Source of the DNA: Todiramphus chloris collaris
Lineage: Eukaryota > Chordata > Aves > Coraciiformes > Alcedinidae
Assembly: GCA_025345505.1 (NCBI GenBank)
Contig: JANVCC010000120.1
Coordinates: 1,060,940 to 1,124,939, forward strand
Length of the DNA: 64,000 bases
Direction of reading: 5' to 3'
The notes beneath the pieces were generated by a model. That model saw nothing but the letters and a program-made list of their open reading frames with translations, searched no databases and was not told where the DNA came from. The position numbers and the translations under genes were made by a program. Positions 43,230 to 54,130 of the stretch are shown piece by piece. Position 1 is the first letter of the stretch. The number at the start of each line of letters is the position of its first letter.

Positions 43230-44560
43230 ATGCTGCTTTCCACCCTAGGTGAGAAATGGGCACCTCTTGATTGCATCAGATACGCTCCTGCTGCCTGCAG
43301 CACCATAACAGAGGATGCATCCTTGGTGGAGTAGGGTGCAGAAACACCCTACTGGTGTCTCAGGGAAGCATGATACCATGCTACATGGAAGCATAAGCCT
43401 AGCACCTGGAGCAGAAGAAAAGGAGTGCCATCCTGATCCAGAGCCCTACACCACTGCAGCCAGAGAGCTGAGGGTGACCATGGGGACAAGTGTGGCAGAT
43501 TACTGGAAAAAGCTGCCCAAAGTCACACCACTGTCAAAGGGAGGGGCTGGTGCTCTCAACCTCTTTCTGCATTCCTGATGATGAGTGAGAATATGTGTGG
43601 AAAGGATGTGAGAACTCATGTCCACATGAAATCTGCTCTAGATTTGTGTTGCTCCAGGGCTCATAAGGCCACTGATCCCTGAGCTGTGCCCACGTCCTTT
43701 ACAGATGAGCTTAGAGGCTCCTTTCCTCTTCCGACTGCTTGCTGTGGTGAATGCATCTTCCTCTGGGGTGAAAGCTGGAGAGCAGCTGGCAGTCAAGGCC
43801 CTGCAAGCAGAGGAGAGGGGAGAGCTCCAGCTCATCAGCGCAGAGGAGCTGAAACGCATCAGAGTTTTTTCTGTATAGTTATCATTTTAGTCTGTGCAAG
43901 CCCTGAAGCCATAGCAGCCTGCTGCCAGCAGTGAAGGAGCCGGGATTTCCCTGGCAGATCCCTTTACTGATGTGTGCATTGGAGATGGGGCCTGCTCCAC
44001 CAAAGGTAGGTGGGCACAAAGGGCAGCAGGCGATTCCCCTGCTAGAAATGCCCATGGTTGTTGGCCACCCAGCCCCACCAGCCTGCTCTGCCTGCTAAAG
44101 CCAGTGTCACTCCTGTGTCTCTGCTTGCCCTTTGCTTTACAGTTGCCTTCTGCCAGCCCTCCCCTTCTGTTTGTTCTTCTTAGAGGCTCCAATTCTCCTC
44201 CTGGGTTAGCTTTTGCTGGACTCTTCACTCATATAACATTTCTGTTCCTAAAGTCACTTTAAACCAAAAGGAATAATAATTGCCTCTTCCATTTAGCTAA
44301 AATGCAAGATCATAAACTTGCCCATCAGCTACAGCAAGGTCAGGAACTGCCTGTAAAAGGCAGAAGGCATTTATTGCTTCCAGAAGAGCAGATTCCACTC
44401 CTTCTTGTTTCTGCATCCCCACCCTGGTGCCTCCAGTGAGATCTCACTGGAGCTGGGTGGGTACATCAGCAGAAATTGTCTAGGAGAGGAATTAATCTTT
44501 TGTTGGCTTTTCAGTCTTCTTTTTTTTTTCTTTTTATAGCCTCTTTAAACCAAAAGGGCA
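43230..44560. other. Unique DNA up to the large gap
   Basis: No repeat or exon was recognised. The word TTTAAACCAAAAGG occurs at 44258-44271 and again at 44544-44557 right at the gap edge, which hints at a local duplication or misassembly. Confidence 0.5.
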
Positions 44561-44660
44561 NNNNNNNNNNNNNNNNNNNNNNNNNNNNNNNNNNNNNNNN
44601 NNNNNNNNNNNNNNNNNNNNNNNNNNNNNNNNNNNNNNNNNNNNNNNNNNNNNNNNNNNN
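44561..44660. other. Assembly gap (100 N)
   Basis: Exactly 100 undetermined bases, a conventional placeholder, so the true distance is unknown. It is preceded by a T-rich tract and followed by eight G, both hard to sequence. Peptides crossing it are meaningless. Confidence 0.99.
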
Positions 44661-46050
44661 GGGGGGGGCTAAGTATCTCCAGACAAGATTTGTACCATAG
44701 AAAGCTCCACATCGCAGCCACACTTTTGGCTGTCCTCTCTGATTGATACACAGTGGGTTGGGGTCATCCCTTGGTAGCATGTCTGCTCCTGACTGGAGAA
44801 ATGACTCTGTTTGTAAACCAGGGCTTCAGAGACTTCAGAGACTGCAAAACACAGCTGTGACATGGGGAAGACTCCGCCATAACAACATTTTGCTAGAAAA
44901 TTCATTTCTATTGAGATTTGCTGCTGACAAGAAAAGCCAGTGCTCCCAGAAAGGTTGACTGGGGGAAGGTCTGTGCTGCTTTTCTCTCACATGAGGCTGG
45001 TTCATAAAAAGTTACTAATTTTGAAAGGAAAGAAACATGTAGATGCAAGTTGTTGTTTGTGAGTTTTTTTGTTTTTTTTTTTTCCCCAGAATTTTTCATG
45101 AATTTAAATGCAGCATTTGGGGTTAGGCTTTTTGTCTTTCCCACCTCAAACCTTCTCCCTTTTCATCCCTTTTTCCACCTCAAGATGAAGGGGGATGAAG
45201 TGACAGCAAACTCAGGAGCTAATTTTCATCCTCATTTTTTGGAGGAAAACTGTAATCGCTCCATCTGGGAGGAGAAGAGGGGGGTAATATTCTGCTGCTG
45301 GGCTGAAAACATTTCATCTCTCAACGAGTTGAGATGGAAAAATTTGCTCTCCTTGACTTTGATGTCTAGTAGGTGTCACTTAAATAACATGACAGACGGA
45401 AGCAGACTCCTCCTCCCTCAAATCCACCCACAGAGAGTGGTCCCCTGTGCCAAGCATCCCAGGAGGAACCAATCACGCTCAGGGAGCACAGCCCTGCACC
45501 CATCGTGGGGAACACGTGGACATCCAGGACTTGGAAAGGGACCTCTGATCATATGTTCTGGGTGAACAACCCTGTAAAGCTATGCGTCTGCCACAATGGG
45601 TATGCCCAGTTGCTTCCCAGCCCAGGAAGCAAAACCAGATGGTTCTACTTATTTGGGAGCTTCAAGGGAGAATCCTCCACTCTGATTTCCTGAGGATGAG
45701 TGAAGCTGCAAAGACAGATGGTGCAGGGCAGGGACAAATGCCCAGAGCCAGTCAGGATTGTCCCACATTGCAGAAGGTGGATGCGACTGGCTTCTGTGTC
45801 CATCCCAACTCTTGGAGTTCACACTGTGCAGCCTCTTTGCACTCATTACCCCATCCAGCATCCCTGCGGGTTCCTGCCCCCATCATCCCTCAAGTAGGGC
45901 TGCACCAGGCTCTGGATTCAGGCTGAAGGTGGGTTCAGTGCTGCTGCCCGCATCAGTACCACCCCTCCTCCCCTGCACCCATCTCCATAGCAGTGACTGA
46001 GTCCAATCCAGGGGTTCAGCCCTGACAGCACATCTCTGCTCTTTGTCTGT
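44661..46050. other. Unique DNA right of the gap
   Basis: It starts with GGGGGGGG (44661-44668). A T-rich tract lies at 45064-45083, and AT-richer DNA covers about 44880-45400, with CATCTCTCAACGAGTTGAGATG as a near-palindrome at 45315-45336. No gene was recognised. Confidence 0.5.
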
Positions 46051-46165
46051 CCCCGTCACACTGAGGTCAGATGGTTCGCGTGATTCATGTGGCATGACTC
46101 CGCATACGCCTGCTTCAGCATCGTAAGATGTCAGTTGCCGTGGCAACGGGATACAACACATCCTG
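46051..46165. promoter_or_regulatory. Candidate element carrying a perfect RFX X-box
   Basis: Non-repetitive DNA with GTTCGCGTGATTCATG, GCATGACTCCGCATACG and then the palindrome GTTGCCGTGGCAAC (46134-46147). The palindrome is two GTTGCC/GGCAAC half sites with a 2-bp spacer, matching the established RFX consensus at every defined position. X-boxes lie in promoters and enhancers of ciliary and some neural genes. No transcription start or exon is visible nearby. Confidence 0.45.
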
Positions 46166-47621
46166 GCACCGCTTGGGTGAGGTTTTCCAAACTGGCAGGG
46201 TGGGGAGGTCGTCCTCTCCCCTCCTTTCCGAAGAAGCTCATCATCTGGGAAGGGACACAGTGGGAGATGCATTAACGAAAGCCTCCCACTGCTGACATCC
46301 ACCTCCCTCACCCTCCTGGAAAGGTCCTCTTCACCAAGGATCGCCCGCCGGCCGCATCCTGCCTGTCTCCAGCAGCTGTGCAAATCCAGCCAAGGTCCCC
46401 TCCCCCTCCAGCAATGTCAGCAAGAGCTGAGCCTGGCCCTGCCAATAGCATCTGCACAGCTTGTGCTGGGGAATCTATGTCCTGTCTGATCCAGAGAAAT
46501 CCCAAGTGCATCCCTAGGAAACTCTGCCCAAAACAGGCCCCCCAGAGCTCAACCACTGCTAGGGAAGAGCATCTTCATGAGGCTGTGTCCCTCACTGACC
46601 CCAGCCCTCAGGGCTGATAGGGATGGAGAGCCCAGCATTCACCAAGACCTGAACCTGCATCCTACATGACAGAGAGTCTCCAAATGCTGGCTGATTCTGG
46701 GTTCTTCCTTGATGCTGTCGTTTCCCATGGAGAAAAGCCTGGTTTTCATCCCAGTGCTGCCCAGGATCGATTTTGAAATCTCTGACCACTTCATGGGAAG
46801 GAATGGCCATCTTCACCCCAGCTGTGGCTACAGTGGAGAGATGATCCCACAGGGGAAGGTGTCACCCCCCAGCATCTCCCCTGAGACTTGGGGCAGGCTG
46901 TCTGAGGTCTGTGGGGTAGTACACACGCTGGGGAAGGAGAGGATAGATGTGGAAAGATGCTGGGAACATGGCTATGGGGAGACATGCACCAAGGGCCCGG
47001 ACACACTGCAGATGCAGCTCCAACCAGGCTGGCTGTGTTGTGGTTGTTGTGTATAGTTCCAGTAGGAGACAGTGGGTTTAAATCCATTCAACGTCTGAGC
47101 ATAAGTGATTTAAGAGCTCAGATCTTGCTGGTTTTCCCTCTAATTCCTTTCAAGTTCCCCTGTCATGTCATTTTTTGCTTTGGAATTGCAAAGCTGTGGA
47201 AAGCTGGATCAGCCTTCATGGGGACAGTGTTAGCCCAAGGACACCAGCACCCATGCATCAGGCTGAGGACTTGGCCCTTGCTCAGTAACTCCAGAAGGGG
47301 AAGTTCTTTCACTATTCCCAGCCATGAAGATGTGTTTGCCCCTCCAAAGGCTGCTCTGGGAGGAGCCTGCCCCTCTGCCTGGCTCTGGCATGCAGCATGC
47401 CTCAACAACCGTAAAGTGCGACAGGACAGGTGAGACATGGGCAGAATAAGAGCAGAGGGGAGGTGGGATGAGGGTGACTGGAGTTCGTGTGAGCTGCAGA
47501 GTTGGGCTGAAACCAACTCTGCCTGAGTGTGCAGAGAGCCTGCTGGAATTGCTGCCCCTAGGGCTGGAAGATGCCTTCATGGACACATGGTCTCTGTGGG
47601 GTGGGAGTGCCCAACCAAGTG
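46166..47621. other. Unique DNA without a recognised gene
   Basis: No repeat or exon recognised. A plus-strand frame of 158 codons (46957-47433) has no domain signature. Confidence 0.5.
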
Positions 47622-48277
47622 GGGTACTAGTAAATGAGAAGTTGGACATGAACCACCAATGTGCAGTGGCAGCCCAGAAGGCTGCATCAAAAGAAGCGTG
47701 GCCAGCAGACTGAGAGAGGGGATCCTGCCCCTCTACTCTGCCCTAGTGGGACTTCACCTGGAGTCCAGCTCTGGAGCCCCCAACACAAGAAGGATGTGGA
47801 CCTGTTGGAGTGTGTCCAGAGGAGAGTCACAAAAATTATTAGATGACTGGAACCCCTCCCCCCTATAAAGACAGGCTGAGAGAGTTGGAGTTGTTCAGCC
47901 TGGAGAAGAGGAGGCTCCAGGGGGACCTTGCAGCGACCTTCTGGTACCTGAAAGGGGCCTACAAGAAAGCAGGGGAGGGGCTGTTCACAAGGCTCTGGAG
48001 TGACAGGATGAGGGGTAGCGGCTTTAAGCCAGCAAAGGGCAGATTTAGGTCAGACGTTAGGGAAAAGTTCTTTAATACAAGGGTGGCAGATCACTGGACA
48101 GGTTGCCCCGAGAGGTGGTGGAGGTCCCATCCCTGGGGACATTCAAGGCCAGGCTTGATGAAGCTCTGAGAAGCCTGACCTAGTTGGAGATGTCCCTGCT
48201 TATTGAAGGGGGTTTGAACTAGATGACCTTTAGAGGTCCCTTCCTACCCAATGCATTCTATGATTCTATGATTCTAA
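47622..48277 (+). mobile_element. CR1 LINE, longest ORF2 relic in the window
   Basis: A plus-strand CR1 of about 656 bases, the longest copy here. It encodes recognisable ORF2 C-terminal pieces in different frames: GVLVNEKLDMNHQCAVAAQK, then CIKRSVASRLREGILPLYSA, then DRLRELELFSLEKRRLQGDL and KGRFRSDVREKF. An internal deletion after the first piece and later frameshifts break the ORF. The 3' end has TAGATGACCTTTAGAGGTCC and three ATTCTATG-type units ending at 48277. It is 5' truncated and non-functional. Confidence 0.97.
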
Positions 48278-50687
48278 GTGGCATGAAGGTCCCTCCAAAC
48301 ACTCACCCTCTGCCCTCATTCCCTCCAGCAGGGAAGAGACACAGGTCCCAAGAAGAGGATGCTCCACAGCATCTTCCAGGGCAGTCTGGGTGCTGAGGGT
48401 GCCTGGTGCTGTTAAAGTGGAAGGAAAACCACAATCAGTAGGTTCCTTCCACTGCTTGTCCCAAAGGGGAGGGTGTCAAAGAGGGGACCCATCCATGCCT
48501 GTCCCTGACAAGCATTCTGCTCCCAGAAAAGTAGCTCCACAGCAGATAGCTGACTAAAGAGCACTCAGCAGAGTGGGGACAGCTCTGCCAGGGCCTGATG
48601 AAGACAAAAGTGAGGGGCCTTTCTTGTCTGTCCATTGCCTGCCAGCCCAGGCAGGGCAAATTGCTGCTGTGGGGAGGGGACTTGAGCCAGCAGTGATGTG
48701 ACACTAAGAGCAACGCCACCCTGGAGTGCCTGTGCACTACAAAGAGGTGCTGTCTCTCATCCTTCTTGCTCCCAAACCATCCCAGACTGCCTATATCAGA
48801 AAAAGTAATTTCCTTGGTCTCCTTCCCTCCTCTGACGCAGAGCCAGGCTGGACTGGCCTGGGGAGCCTGGCAGACAGCACTGACCCAGGCAGAGGCTGGG
48901 GCATCAGCTCTGGCAGCAATCACTGTGTTCCTGACATGTCGCTGGCCTCCTGGGAGCGGGGGTTAGTGGGCAATGTCTATTTATAGATCCCTCAGAGCAG
49001 ACCAATCATTTCCCCAGAGTCCAGAGCAACAGAAAATGCCAAATGTAGCGAGGATGAGCATCTGCTCCTGGGGCCCCGTCACTGAGCACTGCGGGCACCC
49101 AGCCTGGCTGGGGTCACAGAGCCTGTCTCTTGGGGTGCTGGCACCAGCCCCGGAGAGCTGGACGGGGTGATGGGGGGAGCCGAGCAGAGAGATGTGCTGG
49201 GTGCCTGCCCTGAGACAGGGGCCTGTGGTCCCTACCCAACTCCATGGACTCTGTGACCACACGGCCCTGCTCCAAGACCCCTGTTCCCGTGGGAATGACC
49301 CTCCTTCTACTTATCACTCTGTATGGCTGGCCCCACAGCACCCACACTGAGCTCAGACCTGAGCATATCTCTTGGTCTATCAGGATCCAACCGTGACCAT
49401 CAGAGGTGTCAACAGCAGGACTCAAAAGCAGTGCCTGGTTCCCAGAGCTCCTGCTACGCTGCTGCTCCAGGACTTGACAAAGATGCTCCAGAGAGCACAG
49501 CCCAGATGATGTGGCTCTGGACTCTTGAGGGTGCAGGTTCTGCCCTGTGCTAACCTCCAGAGCTTCATCCCTGTGTGCAAGGAATTGGGATGGGGGCTGC
49601 TCACTTGGTTCAGAGGAGGCAGATGGATGAGCTTGGCTGTGTCCATGAGCACCTAAGGGGTGTGTGGCTCCCCCCCACCAGCTCTGCTAGAAAGGGCCCT
49701 ACTGGCAGGCATGATGAGCATGTGCCACCTCCCTTGTAGCTGTCATGTGCCACAGCCAGCGTGAGGGAGCCACGGCCACCCATGCCAGCTCCTGCAGCCA
49801 GTGATGGAGAGCAGTTCTGCTCTCACGTGTGCCCAGGGAGCACTGTGTGGTGAGAGCCTGAGCAGGCAGCTGAGGCTAAGATGCCTCTGGTCGGTCCTGC
49901 TGGGGCACCTGGGCCAAGCCAATGTAGATGTGCTGGGGCCAGACACACGTGGTTCAGACCAGACCCTCTGAGCTAGTGAGAAATATGAATGCTCTGGAAG
50001 GCCAGTATGTGGGGAACCCTGCACCAGACATATACTGTGGGGCTACAGGCATGAGCCCATCCACACCTCTCCATCCAAGAGATGCCTCTCCTCTCCATTT
50101 ACCTCCTTTATCATGCCCAGAAGATGCTGTTGGTTTCCCCAAGAGCAGGGTTGCTCTTGCCTGCAGTGGGGATTGTGGAAGAATGGAGAGGGTGCATCTT
50201 CCACTGTCAAAATGCCCATACAAGGGCAATCTACAGGAACCCTGCTGCAATCACTCCACAGGCTGGGAAAGAGTTAAGTGTGGGGAGGTGGTCCCTGACA
50301 GGCTACCCAAAGCAGCTTCATCTTTGCCTGTGACAGGTTCCCAACGTGACCACCACAGGACTTGCTGTGGGCCTGGTGACTCCATGGGATGCAGATAGCC
50401 CCCAATTGAACCCCAAGGTCTGGGTCTGCTGGGAGAAGGCTCATGGAGGGCTCATCACCACCTTCGGTGCAGGCTAGTGAGTGGTGTGGGGTGACAGTGC
50501 TCTGTGGAAGATGGGTCTGGGCAGAGATGGTGTCTGAGGAATGCAGGCAGCAGGCAGGGATCACGTGGGGCTGGGACCACATCAATGCCAACCCCGCACT
50601 GCGAGCAGTGGGGCCAGGGCCAGGCAGTGTGCCTGGCTCCCCAGTTCCCACCCTGTGCTTTTCCACAGGGTATCTCTCACCATTGCC
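48278..50687. other. Unique DNA without a recognised gene
   Basis: No repeat family, exon or RNA gene was recognised; the open frames overlap on both strands. Confidence 0.5.
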
Positions 50688-50862
50688 CATCAGCATGGCT
50701 GGCAGTGCCCATCACCATGTTTGGCAGTGCCCATCGTCACAGCTGGCAGTACCCATAGCCATGGCTGGGAGTGCCTATTGGCACGGCTGGCAGTGCCCGT
50801 CAGCACAGCTGGCAGTGCCCATAGCCACGGCTGGCAATGCCAATCATCATGGCTGGCAACAG
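50688..50862. repeat. 22-bp minisatellite, eight diverged units
   Basis: Eight consecutive units of 22 bases (the last one short), each of the form CATNNNCANGGCTGGCAGTGCC, start at 50688 and every 22 bases after. Units differ at several positions, so the array is old. Spacing is constant with no spacer sequences, which excludes a CRISPR. The periodic peptide across it is an artefact, since 22 is not a multiple of three. Confidence 0.93.
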
Positions 50863-50949
50863 CACCGCGGCCTCGAGAGGGAAGTGGTGGAGATTGAGAG
50901 TGGAGCCCTTGGCTGCTGCCACTTCACGGCACCATCTTCATGATCCGGC

Positions 50950-50963
50950 GTTGCCTTGACAAC
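50950..50963. promoter_or_regulatory. RFX X-box-like site
   Basis: GTTGCCTTGACAAC is a palindrome-like X-box with one mismatch to the consensus in the right half site. It lies 90 bases past the 22-bp minisatellite and before a purine and G-rich tract. Less convincing than the site at 46134. Confidence 0.3.
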
Positions 50964-51012
50964 AGCAAAGGGTCTTTTACTGCCTGTCGGCTGTTGAGAC
51001 AGAAAAAAAGAT

Positions 51013-51023
51013 GGGGGGGGGGG
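51013..51023. repeat. Poly-G tract
   Basis: Eleven consecutive G, directly after an A-rich stretch and followed by GTGTGGAGGTGTGG. It may be prone to sequencing error and G-quadruplex formation. Confidence 0.85.
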
Positions 51024-51742
51024 TGTGGAGGTGTGGATATAAAAGAAATAGAGAGAGTAAAAAAAAAGAGCATTTGCTCCCAATTCCTCCAAGTGGTTTG
51101 TGCCATGTGAGAGCGCTCCGGCATGTAGGCAAGGCTTAGCTGGGGCATCCCCCAGCTGGCTGTGCGTATAGACTGGTCTGGACAGGGAACCCAGGGGCTC
51201 GTGGTCCAGCACTGGTGAATAATCCCCAGCAGTGAGTGGGATCCTGTTCCTCCCCCTCCCTCTGCCTTCCCATGACCTTGGCATCAATCAGGAGCTTCAG
51301 CCACCTCATGGTACAGTGCAGCCTTGGACCAGTGCCTGAGATAAGCTGGGCTTGTCAGCTTGATCAATCAGCCTGCCCTGCAATTAGGACTTTGTGTTGC
51401 CTGCCCCCATCAGTGCTCATTGCACTTGCCTTGCTCATGGCTTGTCTCACACCTGGGAACACTCCTGCCTCACCTCTCTGCAAAGAGCCTAGTGGCTTCC
51501 TCATCCACGGGTGCCAGGATGGGGCTACCCCACAACGCTGGCCCCATGCCCAGGATCTCATGGCAGAGCAGAAGGAGCAAATTTGGTTCAGGCGGGACAA
51601 AAAAAGTGACACTGGGAATGGACATACCTGGGGATTGTCCCTTATGTTTACTTTATGGGCAATGTGACCCATTCCCAATGCGGGTGGTCTTTGGTTCTGC
51701 AGGCACGGATGGCACTGCTCATGCCACCCTTCTTGGTCTGAA
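51024..51742. other. Unique DNA without a recognised gene
   Basis: An A-rich stretch at about 51056-51068 leads into ordinary sequence. Nothing recognised. Confidence 0.5.
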
Positions 51743-51812
51743 ATAGAATCACAGAGTCATAGAATGGTTTGGGTTGGAAGGGATCTTAAAAAACACCTAG
51801 TTCCAAGCCCCA
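51743..51812 (-). mobile_element. CR1 LINE 3' terminus
   Basis: A very short minus-strand CR1 end: TAGAATCACAGAGTCATAG, then AATGGTTTGGGTTGGAAGGG and the ACCTAGTTCCA segment, after which similarity fades. The wording resembles the copy at 4829. Confidence 0.9.
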
Positions 51813-53539
51813 TATAGTTCCAACCCAAATACTGAGCCAGAGCATCAGCTCTGTCCTGCAAGAAACACAGAATTGCCTGGAATTGCTTCCAAGCCCACAA
51901 TCACTGTGTGAGGAGCTTGGCAAACCCTGCTGTCACTTCTGAGTACTCAGGCATGGAGGGGACATTGACAGGGATGCATGCAGAAGGACCAAAGGCTCCT
52001 GGTGGTGTAGGGTGTGATCTCCTTGCCTGATTTCAGGCAACTCAGCTGGAATTAGATGTCCCATGCCCAAGAGTCAATAGCAATAAATAGCTGCTGGTAG
52101 AACAGACTCACTTGACCTACTTTGGACATCCATAGGCTGAAGGGCACCCCACCAGCTATCTTTCCATGCGCTGATGGCTGTCTAGACAAGGAATGCTGCT
52201 GCAGGCATCTGAATGCAGTCAGATGAACCAGACTCTGCTGACCTGCCCTAGGCTCTGGAGAATGATGGAGGGAGGATTTAGGCTCAAACCGGGAGTCTCT
52301 GGGACAGCCAGCCCTTGTTCTGCCATCTCCTCTGGCTCCCGGGGCTGTGCACGCAGTGCGGTGGCATTGCGTGGTTCTCAAGCAGACAAGCCCACGGGGT
52401 GAATCATCTAGGCAGTGGCTAGACACCCTGACTGCAGCCAGGGCTGAGCTGTGGACAGTGCCTGGTTAAGTCACACCCTGAAGTCTGAGGTAGGGATTAA
52501 AAAGCAGCACTCTCCTGAACCTGAGAAGGAGAGATGTTTGTGATGTTCACATTACAGCCGGTGGCCTGAGTGTCCCAGGGCTCTCAGCTACATGGTCTGG
52601 ATGAGCTGTCTGTCCTCAGAGTATCCTGCTTTGGAGCCCACCCGCATCTGCCCTGCTCCATCCCTTCCCGGATCCATATGGGCACAAGCCATGCACACTG
52701 TGCCCACACGCCTGGTGGCATCGGGTCACATGTTGGGATCAGGCATGATGTGAGTCTAGGCACGTAGCATGGGATGTGCCAGCATGGACAAGCATCCTTT
52801 GACTTCCTCACCCAGCTGCATAGCCTGGAGGGGCCAGGGACTGCAGGTCTACAGTACAGCAACAAGCAATATCACTGGCATTTAACAGCATTAGGCAGGG
52901 CTGCTTCAGCCCAGGGCAGTGGGGCAGACCCACTCATGACTCAGTATCTTCCCAGGAGAAAGCTCTTGTGAGCAAACAGCTTTTCCAGAAAGGTTCCTGT
53001 GCCTTAACAGCGTGGGGGCAAGCACAAGTCTTTCTGAAATTGCCACCCTGAGCAAAGAAGAGTCTCTGCTTTCCAGGGCCATTGGACAGAAAAGATGCAC
53101 TAAGCTGGGCCTTGAAAGCAGCACCACTCTGAAGATCCATGAGCCCTGAGATGATCCATGGTTGGAGGCGGATTCACACGGCCCCAGCTGAACCCTGCGA
53201 TTTCCCAGCTGGGTTGCATCCTCCAAGTCCTGGCCACATCTGGGACATGATAAACTCCAGCTGCGAGCTACAGGGAGTGCTGGGTAATGCATGCAGCAGA
53301 GCCCTATCCTGCCTGGTCCCACACAGCCCCCAGCAACCCCCAGAGCTCCTGCAGAGCCCCTGGGTGCTGCAAGGCTCCTTCCAGCCCTGGATATGGTGTA
53401 GCAGGAGGTTCCGCTGTGGAAGGGTTAAATACGTGCTGGAGCATGACAAAGTGCCAAGGTTCCTGGTGGCTCCCATGGGTGCTGGCAGCTCTCCAGCTGT
53501 TTGGCCACCTGTGGCAGCTGCTGCTTTCTTCAGATGCTG
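51813..53539. other. Unique DNA without a recognised gene
   Basis: No repeat or exon recognised. The short repeat of GTTCCAA just after the CR1 end may be CR1-derived. Confidence 0.5.
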
Positions 53540-54130
53540 CTGCTATTGCTTTAAAATTGATGATGCAATTGGGCCTTATTTAAAGCAATGGCTCTTTCCC
53601 TTCCAATACTGCTCCGTGATGGATATTGGCTCGACTTCTCTCCCTCTCTTTCTCTACCTCTTCATCCGGACTCTGAAGTGCCCAGGGATGCGTGTGGAAT
53701 GACTTTATACCATTGTCAAGCACTTACAGTATCCCATAAATAATCTAATACTTGTTTGGTCTAAATGTAATTAAGATCCTTACTCCATGCTTGGCGACAC
53801 TGACCGGCCATAGCGCCAGTGATTTATTGTGTTGTATTGTTTAGGGCTTTAATTGCATGCTGTAGTTTGGCACTCCACTGACAGCTTCTCCCAGGAATGA
53901 TATGTTTACGCTGCAGAGGAGTTTGGGGTGATAACTGTATAAAGCAGTTTAATAACGAAGAACACACTTCTAATGTGGAAACCTGTTGAAGGTGTTGCTT
54001 TAGGAGGCTTATTCTGAGAGCAGAGTAGGAATTTCCCCAGAGAAAATCAGCTCCTTTTCATGCACAGAATATTTGCAAGCTGCTTGCGATTGTAGTGATT
54101 GTTACGGAAAATTATGTGAGAGTTGTATTT
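53540..54130. promoter_or_regulatory. Long AT-rich candidate regulatory block
   Basis: About 590 bases of unusually AT-rich, non-repetitive DNA. It starts with a perfect 10-bp inverted repeat, TTGCTTTAAA (53546-53555) and its complement (53579-53588). It continues with CCATAAATAATCTAATAC, GTAATTAAGATCC, GTGATTTATTG, GGCTTTAATTGCATGC and CAGTTTAATAACG. TTTAT, TAAT and TTGCATGC-type words suggest homeodomain, Cdx/Hox-like and POU sites. The block lacks poly-A, CR1 or tandem signatures. It looks like a conserved noncoding element, but this must be tested by alignment. Confidence 0.42.

Noticed and set aside
47069..47085. tRNA B-box-like GGTTTAAATCC
   Set aside because: No A box, cloverleaf or T-loop context.
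50688..50862. Possible CRISPR-like array
   Set aside because: Units are contiguous 22-bp tandem copies without spacers, and the DNA is vertebrate.
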